A stretch of DNA of 64,000 nucleotides, taken from the NCBI GenBank assembly GCA_965199235.1, contig CBDAQU010000002.1, positions 248,001-312,000 on the forward strand, in the 5' to 3' direction. Positions 26,291-34,637 of the stretch are shown piece after piece. The DNA is from BOG-908 sp965199235. GTDB taxonomy: Bacteria > Pseudomonadota > Alphaproteobacteria > Acetobacterales > Acetobacteraceae. Numbering within the stretch: the stretch's first letter is position 1; every line of letters starts with the position of its first letter. The notes under the pieces were generated by a model. That model was not told the DNA's origin and did not search any database. It saw only the letters and a program-made list of their open reading frames with translations. The position numbers and the translations under genes are program-made.

Positions 26291-27250
26291 ATGCAAACAC
26301 GCAACACATTCATGGCAGGGCGTCTGGGGGGGGCGGCACGCCTCACCCGGCTCTTGCTGCTGCTTTGCACCCCCGCCTCCGCCGCCGACCCATGGCTATC
26401 GCCGTTCGCCCGAGACTCCCCCTGGAACACCCCGATCAGCCGTTTCGCAGCGTTCTCGTCGAACGATGACCCAAGGACGAAGGACCTGCTAGCCGGCCGG
26501 GCGCTGATCCATGCCGGGCGATGGGGGATGCCGCTATACCTGGCCAAGCCGTCCGACCCATGGGTTGAGGTGCGGGACGAGGAGAACGACCGGTCGTTCC
26601 GGGTGCAGGTGCCTCCGGGGGCGAGGCCCGACCCCATGGGGGACGGCCACATGTTCGTCGTGCAGCCCGACCATGGCACCGTGATGGAGATGTATCGGGC
26701 GCGCATCGGCGCCGGGGTGATCGTGGCGCGGCGGGCGTTCCGGGTGGATCTGCGCGGGCCTGGGTTCTTCCTGAGGGACGGGCGGTTCCCTGGCGTGCGC
26801 GCGATGGATGCGAGCGGCTTTGGCGGGGTGCTGCGGGCGTGGGAGCTGCGGGCCGGGTTGATTGCCCACGCGCTGACGTTTCTGCTGCCGTACAGCCGGC
26901 TGCAGCACGGTCCGGTCTGGCCGTCCGGCAGGGAGGATTTCTGGGGGTTTCGCGACTATTCCGGACACGTGCCGATCGGGACGTTGGCGGCGATCCCGCC
27001 TTGGGTGCGGGTGGACAGTCTTGGGTTGTCTCCCTCGGGCAAGGCGCTGGCGCGGGCGCTGCAGGACTATGGCGCTTATTGCGACGACAGCGTGGGCACT
27101 GACGGCCTGGTGATGACGGCCGAGGGCGCTGCCGAGGAAATGCCTGAGCTGGCCGCGCTGCGACGTGATTTCCCGACGATACGGGACCAGTTGCGCGTCG
27201 TGGTCGCGCCCCGCAACAACCAGGCATCGTCTCAAACCGACCGGCGCTGA
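26291..27250 (+). CDS. secreted protein of unknown function
   Basis: 319 aa. A signal peptide (basic start, LLLLLCTPASAA, cut near residue 32) precedes a mature chain starting DPWLSPFARDSPWNTPIS. Trp-rich and Gly-rich segments follow (GRWGMPLYLA, DHGTVMEMYRARIG, FWGFRDYSGHVPIGTLAAIPPW). The PWNTPI start resembles a family of exported hypothetical proteins, mostly from actinobacteria, with no assigned reaction. Divergent from the glycosyltransferase operon and convergent with ggt, 43 bases away. A role at the cell surface is inferred from the signal and context only. Confidence 0.7.
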   Translation: MQTRNTFMAGRLGGAARLTRLLLLLCTPASAADPWLSPFARDSPWNTPISRFAAFSSNDDPRTKDLLAGRALIHAGRWGMPLYLAKPSDPWVEVRDEENDRSFRVQVPPGARPDPMGDGHMFVVQPDHGTVMEMYRARIGAGVIVARRAFRVDLRGPGFFLRDGRFPGVRAMDASGFGGVLRAWELRAGLIAHALTFLLPYSRLQHGPVWPSGREDFWGFRDYSGHVPIGTLAAIPPWVRVDSLGLSPSGKALARALQDYGAYCDDSVGTDGLVMTAEGAAEEMPELAALRRDFPTIRDQLRVVVAPRNNQASSQTDRR

Positions 27251-27293
27251 CTTCGGAACGCTCGCGGCTCGAGCGTGAACTACCTCGCGACGA

Positions 27294-29051
27294 TCACGGC
27301 GATACGGCCGCTCCATCGGCGGCGACGGCGGCTCCTGCCCCGCCGCGCACGTCGTGGGCGCCGAACAGGTGCGCGCCGGCTTCCGGGCGCGCGTTCAGCG
27401 GCAGGAAATCGCCCCCGTCCAGCTCGCCAGAGGCCAGCGCCGGTGCGCCTGCCAGGATGCCCTCGGCACAGCCCCAGTATTCTGCGTCCTTAAAGCGGTA
27501 GCCCCGCTGCGTCAGCAGCGCCCTTGTGTCCGGCGACAGCGCGCCGCGTTCCAGCAGGACGAGGTCGGGCGTGCCCTGCTCGTGGATGCGCGGGGCGTCC
27601 ACCGCCTCCTGGATCGTCATGCCGTGGTCGATCACGTTGACGATGGCTTCCAGCGTGATGGTGATGATCCGGCTGCCGCCGGGCGAGCCGATCACCATCA
27701 CCAGGCGGCCGTCTCGGGTGATGATGGTGGGCGTCATCGAGCTGAGCGGGGTTTTGCCGGGGGCGATCGCGTTGGCGGCGCCCTGCACCAGGCCGAACAT
27801 GTTGGGCGTGCCCGGCTTGGAGGTGAAATCGTCCATCTCGTCGTTCATGACGATGCCGGTATGGCCGGCCACCTTGCCGGCGCCGAACCAGTTGTTCAGC
27901 GTGTAGGTGACGGAAACCGCGTTGCCGGCCGCATCCACCACCGAATACTGCGTGGTCTGCGTGCCTTCGGCCTTCGGCACCGGGATCTGCGCGGTGGCGG
28001 TGGCGCGCTCCGGGTCGACGGCGTGGCGGACGGCGTCGGCATGGGCCGGGCTGATCAGCTCGGCCACCGGGTTGTGGTAGAAATCCGGATCGCCCAGGCG
28101 GTTGTTGCGGTCGATGAAGGCGTGGCGCATCGCCTCCGCCAGGACGTGCACCTCGGCGGCACTGTGAAAGCCCAAGGCGTGCACGTCGTAGCCCTGCAGG
28201 ATCTGCAGGATCTCGCACAGCACGACGCCTCCGGAGCTCGGCGGCGGCGCGGAGATCACGTGGTAGCCGCGGTAGTCGCACTCCACGGGGGGCATCTCGC
28301 GCACCTTGTAGGCGGCAAAATCGCGCTCGCTCAGCTTGGCGCCGCCGGCCTGCGCGGCTGACGCGATCTCGTGCGCGGCGCTGCCGTGATAAAAGGCGAG
28401 GTCGGGGCCGCGGTCGGCGATCTCGCTCAGCGTGTGGGCCAGGTCGGTCTGCACCAGCCTGTCGCCGGGCTGCAGCGGGTCGCCGTGGCGCAGGAAGATC
28501 GCGGACGCCGCTTGATCCGGGCGGAGCTCCGGGGTGGCGACCTGGAAGATGCCGGCGTCGCCCTGGGTGAGGGTGAAACCGTCATGGGCGAGCGCGATCG
28601 CGGGCGCCATCAGGGCCGCCCGCTCCCAGGTGCCGTAATGCACGCGGGCGTATTCCAGGCCGGCGGGCGAACCGGGGGTCGCCACCGACGACCAGCTCGA
28701 CGTGGACATGCCTGGCACGACGTTGCCCTGCGCATCCTGGAACATGGCGGCGGTGGCGCTCAGCGGCGCCTTTTCGCGGAAGTCGATGAATGTCGTGCGC
28801 CCGTTGGCCAGGCGCAGCGTCATGAACCCGCCGCCGCCGAGGTTGCCGGCTTCGGGATAGGTGACGGCCAGCGCGTAACCCACGGCGACGGCCGCATCCA
28901 CCGCGTTGCCGCCGCGCCGCAGCACGTCGGCGCCCACGTCGGAAGCGAGATGCTGGGCGCTGACGACCATGCCGCCGCGCGAGGCGACGGGGGCCGGGTC
29001 GGCGGCAAAGGCCAGGGTCGGGGCGAGCAGCAGGGGGAGCAGGATGCGCAT
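27294..29051 (-). CDS. ggt: gamma-glutamyltransferase
   Basis: 585 aa periplasmic Ntn-hydrolase that cleaves glutathione and other gamma-glutamyl amides. A signal peptide ends near residue 18 (LAFAADP). The autoproteolytic site is at TTQYSVVDAAGNAVSVTYTLN, so Thr366 would become the nucleophile of the small subunit. GSPGGSRII near the carboxy end forms the substrate-binding GGS loop. Start at the ATG at 29051; a TTG two codons upstream is less likely. Single gene with no close operon partner. Confidence 0.95.
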   Translation of the reverse strand: MRILLPLLLAPTLAFAADPAPVASRGGMVVSAQHLASDVGADVLRRGGNAVDAAVAVGYALAVTYPEAGNLGGGGFMTLRLANGRTTFIDFREKAPLSATAAMFQDAQGNVVPGMSTSSWSSVATPGSPAGLEYARVHYGTWERAALMAPAIALAHDGFTLTQGDAGIFQVATPELRPDQAASAIFLRHGDPLQPGDRLVQTDLAHTLSEIADRGPDLAFYHGSAAHEIASAAQAGGAKLSERDFAAYKVREMPPVECDYRGYHVISAPPPSSGGVVLCEILQILQGYDVHALGFHSAAEVHVLAEAMRHAFIDRNNRLGDPDFYHNPVAELISPAHADAVRHAVDPERATATAQIPVPKAEGTQTTQYSVVDAAGNAVSVTYTLNNWFGAGKVAGHTGIVMNDEMDDFTSKPGTPNMFGLVQGAANAIAPGKTPLSSMTPTIITRDGRLVMVIGSPGGSRIITITLEAIVNVIDHGMTIQEAVDAPRIHEQGTPDLVLLERGALSPDTRALLTQRGYRFKDAEYWGCAEGILAGAPALASGELDGGDFLPLNARPEAGAHLFGAHDVRGGAGAAVAADGAAVSP

Positions 29052-29222
29052 GGGCAAGGCTTAGCGCGCGCCGCGCCGCGGGTCACGCGGGCAGCCCCCA
29101 CGGGTGTGCTGTCAGCACGTGCAACCGGTGGCGCAGCGGCGACTGTTTCGGCACGCTACCGTCTGGTAACGTCCGGCCCGGACCAGGTCGGGGATTGCAA
29201 CCCGCGCAAGGAGGGTACCCGG

Positions 29223-30173
29223 ATGACCGATGATGCGGCAGAGGCCCAGCGGGAACAGTCGGTGAGGGCACGGCCCGACGGCACCGGCCGGCGCCTGGCC
29301 TGGGCGCTGGTGCTGTGCGGGGTTGGCGCCACCGGTGCTGCCGCAGCGGGGACGGGCTATGTCGGCATCCTCGGGGGCGGTCCGGTCTATAAGGGCGTCG
29401 CCGGCAACGTCGCCGAACTCAAGACGTCCGGGTTCAACGAGCTGATCGTCTGGAGCGTCGAGGTCGGCAGCACCGGCGATCTGAACCTCAACGCAGAGTT
29501 TCCGCTGACGTCGTCGGGCGCCTATGTCGGCGACCAGACCCACCCTCGCTTCCCCGCCGACCTGGCGAAGATCAAGCAGGGCACGGTGACGCGCGTCACG
29601 CTCAGCATCGGGTCGTCCAACTACGGCGATTGGGAGAACGTCAAATCGCTGGTCGATGCGCAGGGCACCGGGCCGGACAGCATCCTCTACAAGGATTTCG
29701 CAGCGTTGAAAGCGGCGCTGCCGGTCGACGCGATCGATTTCGACGACGAGAACAGCTACGACTCCGCCTCCACCATCAAGTTCGCGGTCATGCTGGGCAG
29801 GCTTGGCTACCACGTCACCATGGATCCCTACACCAACGCCGGGTACTGGACGTCCGTGGTGTCGGCCATCAATGGCAGGCGCCCCGGAACGGTGGACGGC
29901 ATCCACCTGCAGACCTATGCGGGCGGCGACGGCAACAGCCCCTGCTCCGGCTGGGATTTCGGCAGCGTGCCGGTCTATCCGGGCGTGTCCGACCAAAGCT
30001 CGGCACCGCCCGAAAAGACGCCGCTGCAGGCAAGGGCCGCCATGCAGCACTGGCACACGCAATGCGGCATCACCGGCGGCTGGCTATGGATCTACGATCA
30101 GATCGCAGGCACCGGCCAGGTGCGTAAATACGCGCACGCGATCACCAGCGGCGTCGGCGGAGCGACACGGTAG
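29223..30173 (+). CDS. secreted GH18-type glycosidase
   Basis: 316 aa, start at 29223 with a strong ribosome-binding site (AAGGAGGG, 7 bases away). A signal or membrane-anchor segment lies at about 24-42 (RRLAWALVLCGVGATGAAAA). The TIM-barrel motif DAIDFDDE matches the DxxDxDxE catalytic signature of glycoside hydrolase family 18, so Glu of DDE is the likely acid/base. TLSIGSSNYGDW precedes it as the SxGG-like strand. Relatives cut chitin or N-acetylglucosamine-containing glycans; here it may act on the cell's own surface polymer or on foreign chitin. Confidence 0.75.
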   Translation: MTDDAAEAQREQSVRARPDGTGRRLAWALVLCGVGATGAAAAGTGYVGILGGGPVYKGVAGNVAELKTSGFNELIVWSVEVGSTGDLNLNAEFPLTSSGAYVGDQTHPRFPADLAKIKQGTVTRVTLSIGSSNYGDWENVKSLVDAQGTGPDSILYKDFAALKAALPVDAIDFDDENSYDSASTIKFAVMLGRLGYHVTMDPYTNAGYWTSVVSAINGRRPGTVDGIHLQTYAGGDGNSPCSGWDFGSVPVYPGVSDQSSAPPEKTPLQARAAMQHWHTQCGITGGWLWIYDQIAGTGQVRKYAHAITSGVGGATR

Positions 30174-30427
30174 GGGGTGCTGGACCCGGCGGCTCGACAC
30201 GGCCGCTGGCGGATGGCTCGAACGGCTTCGATTCTGTCTTCCTCCTCTCGGCTGCCGGTCGAGATGGCGCGCGCGGGGTGCAAGCCGAGTTGCAGGTGTT
30301 CGAAGGGCTGTCGCAGGCGCGATGCAACGCCGGTCCGTTCGCGCCGGTGACCCGCGAGGCTTTCCTGGAGATCACCCGCTTCGACGCGCATCTCCGCCGT
30401 GACCCGCGCATGATCGCTTCAGGTTGA
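30170..30427 (+). pseudogene. carboxy-terminal coding fragment without a start
   Basis: In the frame beginning at 30170 there is an 85-codon stretch, ending in TGA at 30425-30427, with strongly GC-rich third positions and natural-looking protein sequence (GFDSVFLLSAAGRDGARGVQ, NAGPFAPVTREAFLEIT, RFDAHLRRDPRMIASG). It has no start codon of its own and abuts the GH18 stop in another frame. It looks like the 3' remnant of a lost gene, or a former extension of the GH18 gene now out of frame. No family is recognised. Confidence 0.4.
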
Positions 30428-30478
30428 TCCTCAACCACGATGACATGCTCGCCAGGACAAGAGCTAGCTTCGGCTACC

Positions 30479-30698
30479 GGAAGCGGTCAGGATCAAGCTG
30501 ACGCTACCACGGACGTTGTACCCATCTGGGCTGCCACGATCGGTGGGTGCCCGTCGTCTGCCGGGCCGCCCTTACGAAGTTCGGCTGCCTGGTCGAAGAT
30601 GTAGGTGGCGTCGAGACGTCAAGCGGACGTCTTTCCCATTCAGCACGTTCGACACGATGCGGTGCTCGACCCCGGGGTCGAATGGGCGAACCAGCGCG
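30479..30698 (-). pseudogene. possible frameshifted remnant downstream of the export lipoprotein
   Basis: Immediately after the Wza-type gene on the minus strand, two short coding-like pieces lie in different frames: one reads SDALVRPFDPGVEHRIVSN and the next, after a shift, LDATYIFDQAAELRKGG and so on to a TGA near 30499. Codon choice looks real in both, but neither has a start. I read this as a decayed gene; it could also be chance open frame in GC-rich DNA. Confidence 0.25.
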
Positions 30699-31400
30699 TC
30701 ACTGGCGATTGTTCAGCAGCGGGTTCACGTTGTAGGAGAAGCCCCAGTTGACCGGCACGAATTGCTGCACGTGCTGGTTGAACCAGACATAGACCCTGGC
30801 GATGCCGGTTCTTGGCACGTAGACGATGTCGAACGGCGCCAGGCGCACGTCGGCGGCAGGGTCGCGGCCGGTCACAGCGGCGCGATAGTCCGCAGACAGG
30901 ACCTGAGGCGTGTCGCCGGACCCGCGGCGGAGGATGAAGACGTGGCCGTCATCGCCTGTGGTGCGCAGGCCGCCGGCGCGGGATACCGCCTGCACCATGG
31001 TCAGCGGTGCGCCGATCGAGGTGAACTCGCCGGGCGAGACGACCTCGCCGCCCACGTAGACCCGTGCGGGTGCGGCCGATTTCACCTCCACGGCGAGCTG
31101 CGGGTTCTTCAACTCGGCGGCGTACACGCGGCGCAGGTCGGCGGCGATCTCGTCCGGCGTGCGGCCGGCGGCCGGCACCGATTGCGCCAGCGTGGTCGTC
31201 ACCCGGCCGTCCGGTCGGACGGTCACCTCCTCGTCGAGCTCCGGCGCCATGTAGAGGCGCAGGCCGAGCACGTCGCCGACCTGGACGCGGTAGGGCTCCG
31301 GCGCCTCGGCCCGCGGCACCGGCGGCAGCCCTGGGGCTACCGCAACGCAACCGCCCAGAGCGAACACGGCAAGCAACTCCGGAAGCCAGCGGCAGGACAT
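30699..31400 (-). CDS. polysaccharide export lipoprotein (Wza/GumB type)
   Basis: 233 aa outer-membrane channel protein for extracellular or capsular polysaccharide. Lipobox LGGC near residue 18 gives a lipid anchor. The poly-export domain (YRVQVGDVLGLRLYMAPELDEEVTVRPDG) is followed by an SLBB beta-grasp domain (ARVYVGGEVVSPGEF) and a carboxy-terminal segment ending VYVPRTGIARVYVWFNQ that would form the channel exit. No inner-membrane chain-length partner (Wzc) is in the window. Its neighbours carry glycan-related modules, supporting a polymer export role. Confidence 0.9.
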   Translation of the reverse strand: MSCRWLPELLAVFALGGCVAVAPGLPPVPRAEAPEPYRVQVGDVLGLRLYMAPELDEEVTVRPDGRVTTTLAQSVPAAGRTPDEIAADLRRVYAAELKNPQLAVEVKSAAPARVYVGGEVVSPGEFTSIGAPLTMVQAVSRAGGLRTTGDDGHVFILRRGSGDTPQVLSADYRAAVTGRDPAADVRLAPFDIVYVPRTGIARVYVWFNQHVQQFVPVNWGFSYNVNPLLNNRQ

Positions 31401-31443
31401 TCTGCGACCGTAGCAAACTACCGCCTGGGATCAAAGGGCGTTG

Positions 31444-32595
31444 CTACCCTGAGTTGATCAGGCGGTCGGCCTTTGTGCGGATTGCGTGTACCAGCGGACA
31501 CAGGCCTGTGCCGGCGATCTCCGGGTGGTCGGCCAGGTAGGCCGCCGTGTCGAACCAGGGGCCAGGGTCGGCGCCGCGCGGCGCGCCCACCAGCACGTAG
31601 TGGAACACCGGGTCGACCGACGCCTCCTGCGCCAGTTCCGGCGTCGCCGCCACGTACCAGGCGGCATCGAACAGCCGGCTGGCGCGCACCAGGGCCGTGT
31701 CTGCCAGGATGGCCGGCTGCGGCGTCCGCCGGCGGGCCCGGAGGCGCAGTCCTGGCCAGATACGCCAGGCAGGCGCTTGCGGCAGGGTGACGGGCGGGGC
31801 CGGGCTGCGCCAGGCGTTCAGACGCGGCAGGTCCCTGGCCAGGGCGGCCGGCGTGTCCCGCGCGGGGTCGGACACCAGCGCGCGTGCCCAGAGGCGCAGG
31901 CCGTCCCACCCCGAATCGGCCTCCTGAAGCGCCTGGACAGCTTGGCGGGCAGCGTCGTGCTGCCCGGCCAGACGCGCGGCTTCGGCCAGCAGTCCGTCGA
32001 CCTCGGCGCGGCGGGCGGCGAGCGCCTCGCGCGTTTCGGCCAAGGCGGCGTCCGCCTCCGCCAGCCGCGCGCGAAGGCCGGCTTCGAGCTCCCTGGCCGG
32101 ACTCGCCGGGGCGTGCGCGGGATCGGCCGGCGGAGGCCCCGATTGCAGCCGCTCGGCAAAGGCGGAGAGCTCGCTCTCGGCGGCCGTTGCCGCTCGGTCG
32201 ACCAGGAACGCTCCCGGCGAGACGAAGCTTGCGTCGAACTCCACCACCGGCTGGTAGCCGAACTCGGCGAACACCTCGAACCACTCGGAGAGTTGCGGCA
32301 GGGCAGGGCCGTCAGGGGCGCCGCCCGGCCCGAGCGGCAAGGGGGCGAACAGCAGGCGTTCGCTGGCCTGGGAGAGGGCGTCCACCATCTGCCGCGTGCC
32401 GTCGTCCGCGGCCGAGCCGGGGGACGCCAGCAGGATGGCGAGGTCGCACCCCTCCGGCGCCCGGCCGCCAGCGAACACGCTTGCGGCCGAGCCTTCCGCT
32501 TCCAGCTCGGCGGCGAGCGATTGCGCACCCTCGCCCACGACCAGGACGGAGACCAGCATCAGCTCGTTGACCAGCCTGGACGCGATCATCGGCAT
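31444..32595 (-). CDS. glycan-cluster protein with coiled coil and paired aromatic repeats
   Basis: 383 aa, no recognised enzyme. The N-terminal half (LVVGEGAQSLAAELE, LSEWFEVFAEFGYQPVVEFDASFVSPGAFLVDR) has the look of the tail of a SAM-methyltransferase domain without the SAM-binding loop. A coiled coil follows (about 165-245, Ala/Glu/Arg heptads). The last 80 residues carry two copies of the FDxxWYxxxxPE/DxA...HY pattern (FDAAWYVAATPELA; FDTAAYLADHPEIA with PLVHAI) often appended to bacterial glycosyltransferases. Its place behind the export lipoprotein suggests a scaffold or modifying role in surface-glycan assembly. Confidence 0.6.
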   Translation of the reverse strand: MPMIASRLVNELMLVSVLVVGEGAQSLAAELEAEGSAASVFAGGRAPEGCDLAILLASPGSAADDGTRQMVDALSQASERLLFAPLPLGPGGAPDGPALPQLSEWFEVFAEFGYQPVVEFDASFVSPGAFLVDRAATAAESELSAFAERLQSGPPPADPAHAPASPARELEAGLRARLAEADAALAETREALAARRAEVDGLLAEAARLAGQHDAARQAVQALQEADSGWDGLRLWARALVSDPARDTPAALARDLPRLNAWRSPAPPVTLPQAPAWRIWPGLRLRARRRTPQPAILADTALVRASRLFDAAWYVAATPELAQEASVDPVFHYVLVGAPRGADPGPWFDTAAYLADHPEIAGTGLCPLVHAIRTKADRLINSG

Positions 32596-32641
32596 GCGGG
32601 CGCCGGCTCGCGCCTCGGCGGCGCTGCTGTAAAGATATCAG

Positions 32642-33250
32642 TCACGGAACGCTCTCGATGGAGAAGGGAAAGACAGGGTCATAGGGGGAGGGCAGCTCGG
32701 GTGCCATGTCGGCCCTTTCGCGGGAGGACAGCAGCTCCAGCAGCAGCTCCTGCGGCTGCGACCGGCCGGCGCGCAGGGTCGCGGCGTGCAGCCGGCTTTC
32801 GGCGCCGGACGGCCAACGGGCGAGCACGAAGCGGAACAGCCCGTCGACGAAGCGCGACTCCCCCATCGCCGCCAGGTTGGCCTCCGCGTTCAGGCAGGCA
32901 GGGCGGGCCAGCAGATCGGCCGTGGTCCATTGCCTGACGGCCGCGACCAGCATCTCGACCGTGCAGGCGCGCACATCATCCAGCACCGGCACGTCGACCG
33001 GGATGGCGGCCTCGCTGCCGGTGCGCGGCAAATGCAGCCGCATGGTGCAGGGTCCCGGCGGGAGCGCTTCGCGCAACCGTGCCTGGAACCCGTAATGGCC
33101 GTGCCCGATACCCGCGAGCAGCAGGTCCGCCCGGTAATCGCCGGCGACCGCCTCTGCCAGCAGGCGTCCCTCGTGCAGGGCCTGGACGTGGCAGGGCACG
33201 GCCGCGCCGCGGTCCCGCAGCCAGCCATGGATCACGCCGTCGGACGACAC
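32642..33250 (-). CDS. DUF4214-containing glycan-cluster protein
   Basis: 202 aa. The first half is the beta-sandwich module often seen attached to Acetobacteraceae glycosyltransferases (DGVIHGWLRDR, ADLLLAGIGHGHYGFQARL). The second half matches DUF4214 (RFVDGLFRFVLARWPSGAE, AATLRAGRSQPQELLLELLSSRE). The GTG at 33250 is the longest conventional start, but residues typical of the module (IEGRID) continue upstream in frame, so a CTG or an earlier lost start is possible. No signal peptide. Divergent from the gene at 33363. Function unknown. Confidence 0.65.
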   Translation of the reverse strand: MSSDGVIHGWLRDRGAAVPCHVQALHEGRLLAEAVAGDYRADLLLAGIGHGHYGFQARLREALPPGPCTMRLHLPRTGSEAAIPVDVPVLDDVRACTVEMLVAAVRQWTTADLLARPACLNAEANLAAMGESRFVDGLFRFVLARWPSGAESRLHAATLRAGRSQPQELLLELLSSRERADMAPELPSPYDPVFPFSIESVP

Positions 33251-33362
33251 GACATCGATTCGGCCTTCGATCAGGGAGGCGTTCCGTTGCTGATGCTGAC
33301 GCTTATCGTTGTAGCCGATTTGTGAGAGTCTGCCTCACCTCTCCAGCGCATGGAACACCCCG

Positions 33363-34637
33363 ATGGACACCCTGCCCGGCTGGGAAACCGTCTCGGCCGC
33401 CATACTGAGCTGCCCTGGCCCGCTGCGCCGGCACACCGCATCCCTGGTGCCGCTGGGCGAGCTGGCCCTGCCGCAGGTGCTGCTCGGCAGCGAGTCGCAG
33501 CTTCTCGCCTTCGCTGCGGCGGCGTCAGGATTGTCGGGACGGCTGTTCTTCGCGCCGATGCCGGAGATGTTCCCCGGCCGGCCGAGCGTGCGGGCCGCAC
33601 TGGCAGGGGCCGGCGGAGCGGCGCGTGGCGGCGGTCTGGCGCGGCCCGTGCACCTGCGGTTCGGCAGCGTCCGGGCGGCCCGCGTGCTGAAGGGAGTGCG
33701 CAACGCCTGCGTCGTGGCCGAGGCTGGGGGTGCCGCGCCGCTGACGGCCAGCCATCACCCCTTCGCCTCCGGCATGGTGCTTCCGGCCGCGATCCGCCGG
33801 CTGTTCGTCTACGGCCCGTCCGAGCGCCCGAGGGTGATTGGCGGGCAGGCCATACCGGCCTCCCTGCTGCCAGCATCCTGTGTCACGGCCGACATACCGG
33901 CCGACATGGCGACGCGTCGCAGCCATAGGCAGGGCGCCGATGCCGGGCTGGACCTTATATCGCTCTCCGAGTTCCGCTCGCTCGCCTGGGCGGCGGGTCC
34001 CGTGCGGGCGCGCATGGGGCGGCTGATGGCAGGCGTCGGATATGCTCCGGTGGTGCTGCTGCCGTGGAACATGGACCATCCCGGCAGCATCGTGCCCGCC
34101 CTGCTGGCGCGCCTGGCCCGGCTTCACGCGCCGGATGGCGCGGCAGGCGCCGCCCTGGTGCCGCGCATCGTCCTGCTGCCGTTCAACTATGTCGGCCAGA
34201 CGGGCATCATCCGCCAGCTGATCAGCAGCGTGCGGGAGGCGGCCCACACGCCAGACGGGGCGCTTGCGAACATCTTTCTGGCCCGCACCGGCACGATGGA
34301 CGCGGTGGCCCTGCTCAGGAGCCTCGCCACCTGCGCCTGGGTCGACGGCAACGATCCGGAACACTGGTGGACGCTGGCCAGGCTGCAAGCCTGCGGCGTG
34401 GAGACGATCCTGATCGACCCCTCGCACGCCGCCGCGCCGGGCGTCCGGCTGCATGCCGACGAGGCGGTCTGGGTGGAGGCGGAGACGCGCTGCGGCACGC
34501 TGACCTTCCCGGCCTGGTTGCCATCCCTGCGCGCGCTGCCCGATCTGCTGCGGATGACCGCGCGCCGGCCGGCGGCGCCAGCGCCTCGTCCACGCAGCCG
34601 CCGGCCGGCCCGCCTGCGGGCGGAGGCCACCGCTTGA
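33363..34637 (+). CDS. unknown protein coupled to a glycosyltransferase
   Basis: 424 aa, cytosolic by appearance, no recognised domain. It has an N-terminal half of Ala/Gly-rich alternating strands and helices and a central segment (GPVRARMGRLMAGVGYAPVV, VLLPWNMDHPGSIVPALL) then LPFNYVGQTGIIRQLI, compatible with a GT-B-like or nucleotide-sugar fold, but no catalytic motif can be named. The last 30 residues are Arg/Pro/Ala-rich. Its stop overlaps a TTG start of the glycosyltransferase downstream (TTGA), implying co-translation and possibly a complex. Confidence 0.55.
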   Translation: MDTLPGWETVSAAILSCPGPLRRHTASLVPLGELALPQVLLGSESQLLAFAAAASGLSGRLFFAPMPEMFPGRPSVRAALAGAGGAARGGGLARPVHLRFGSVRAARVLKGVRNACVVAEAGGAAPLTASHHPFASGMVLPAAIRRLFVYGPSERPRVIGGQAIPASLLPASCVTADIPADMATRRSHRQGADAGLDLISLSEFRSLAWAAGPVRARMGRLMAGVGYAPVVLLPWNMDHPGSIVPALLARLARLHAPDGAAGAALVPRIVLLPFNYVGQTGIIRQLISSVREAAHTPDGALANIFLARTGTMDAVALLRSLATCAWVDGNDPEHWWTLARLQACGVETILIDPSHAAAPGVRLHADEAVWVEAETRCGTLTFPAWLPSLRALPDLLRMTARRPAAPAPRPRSRRPARLRAEATA

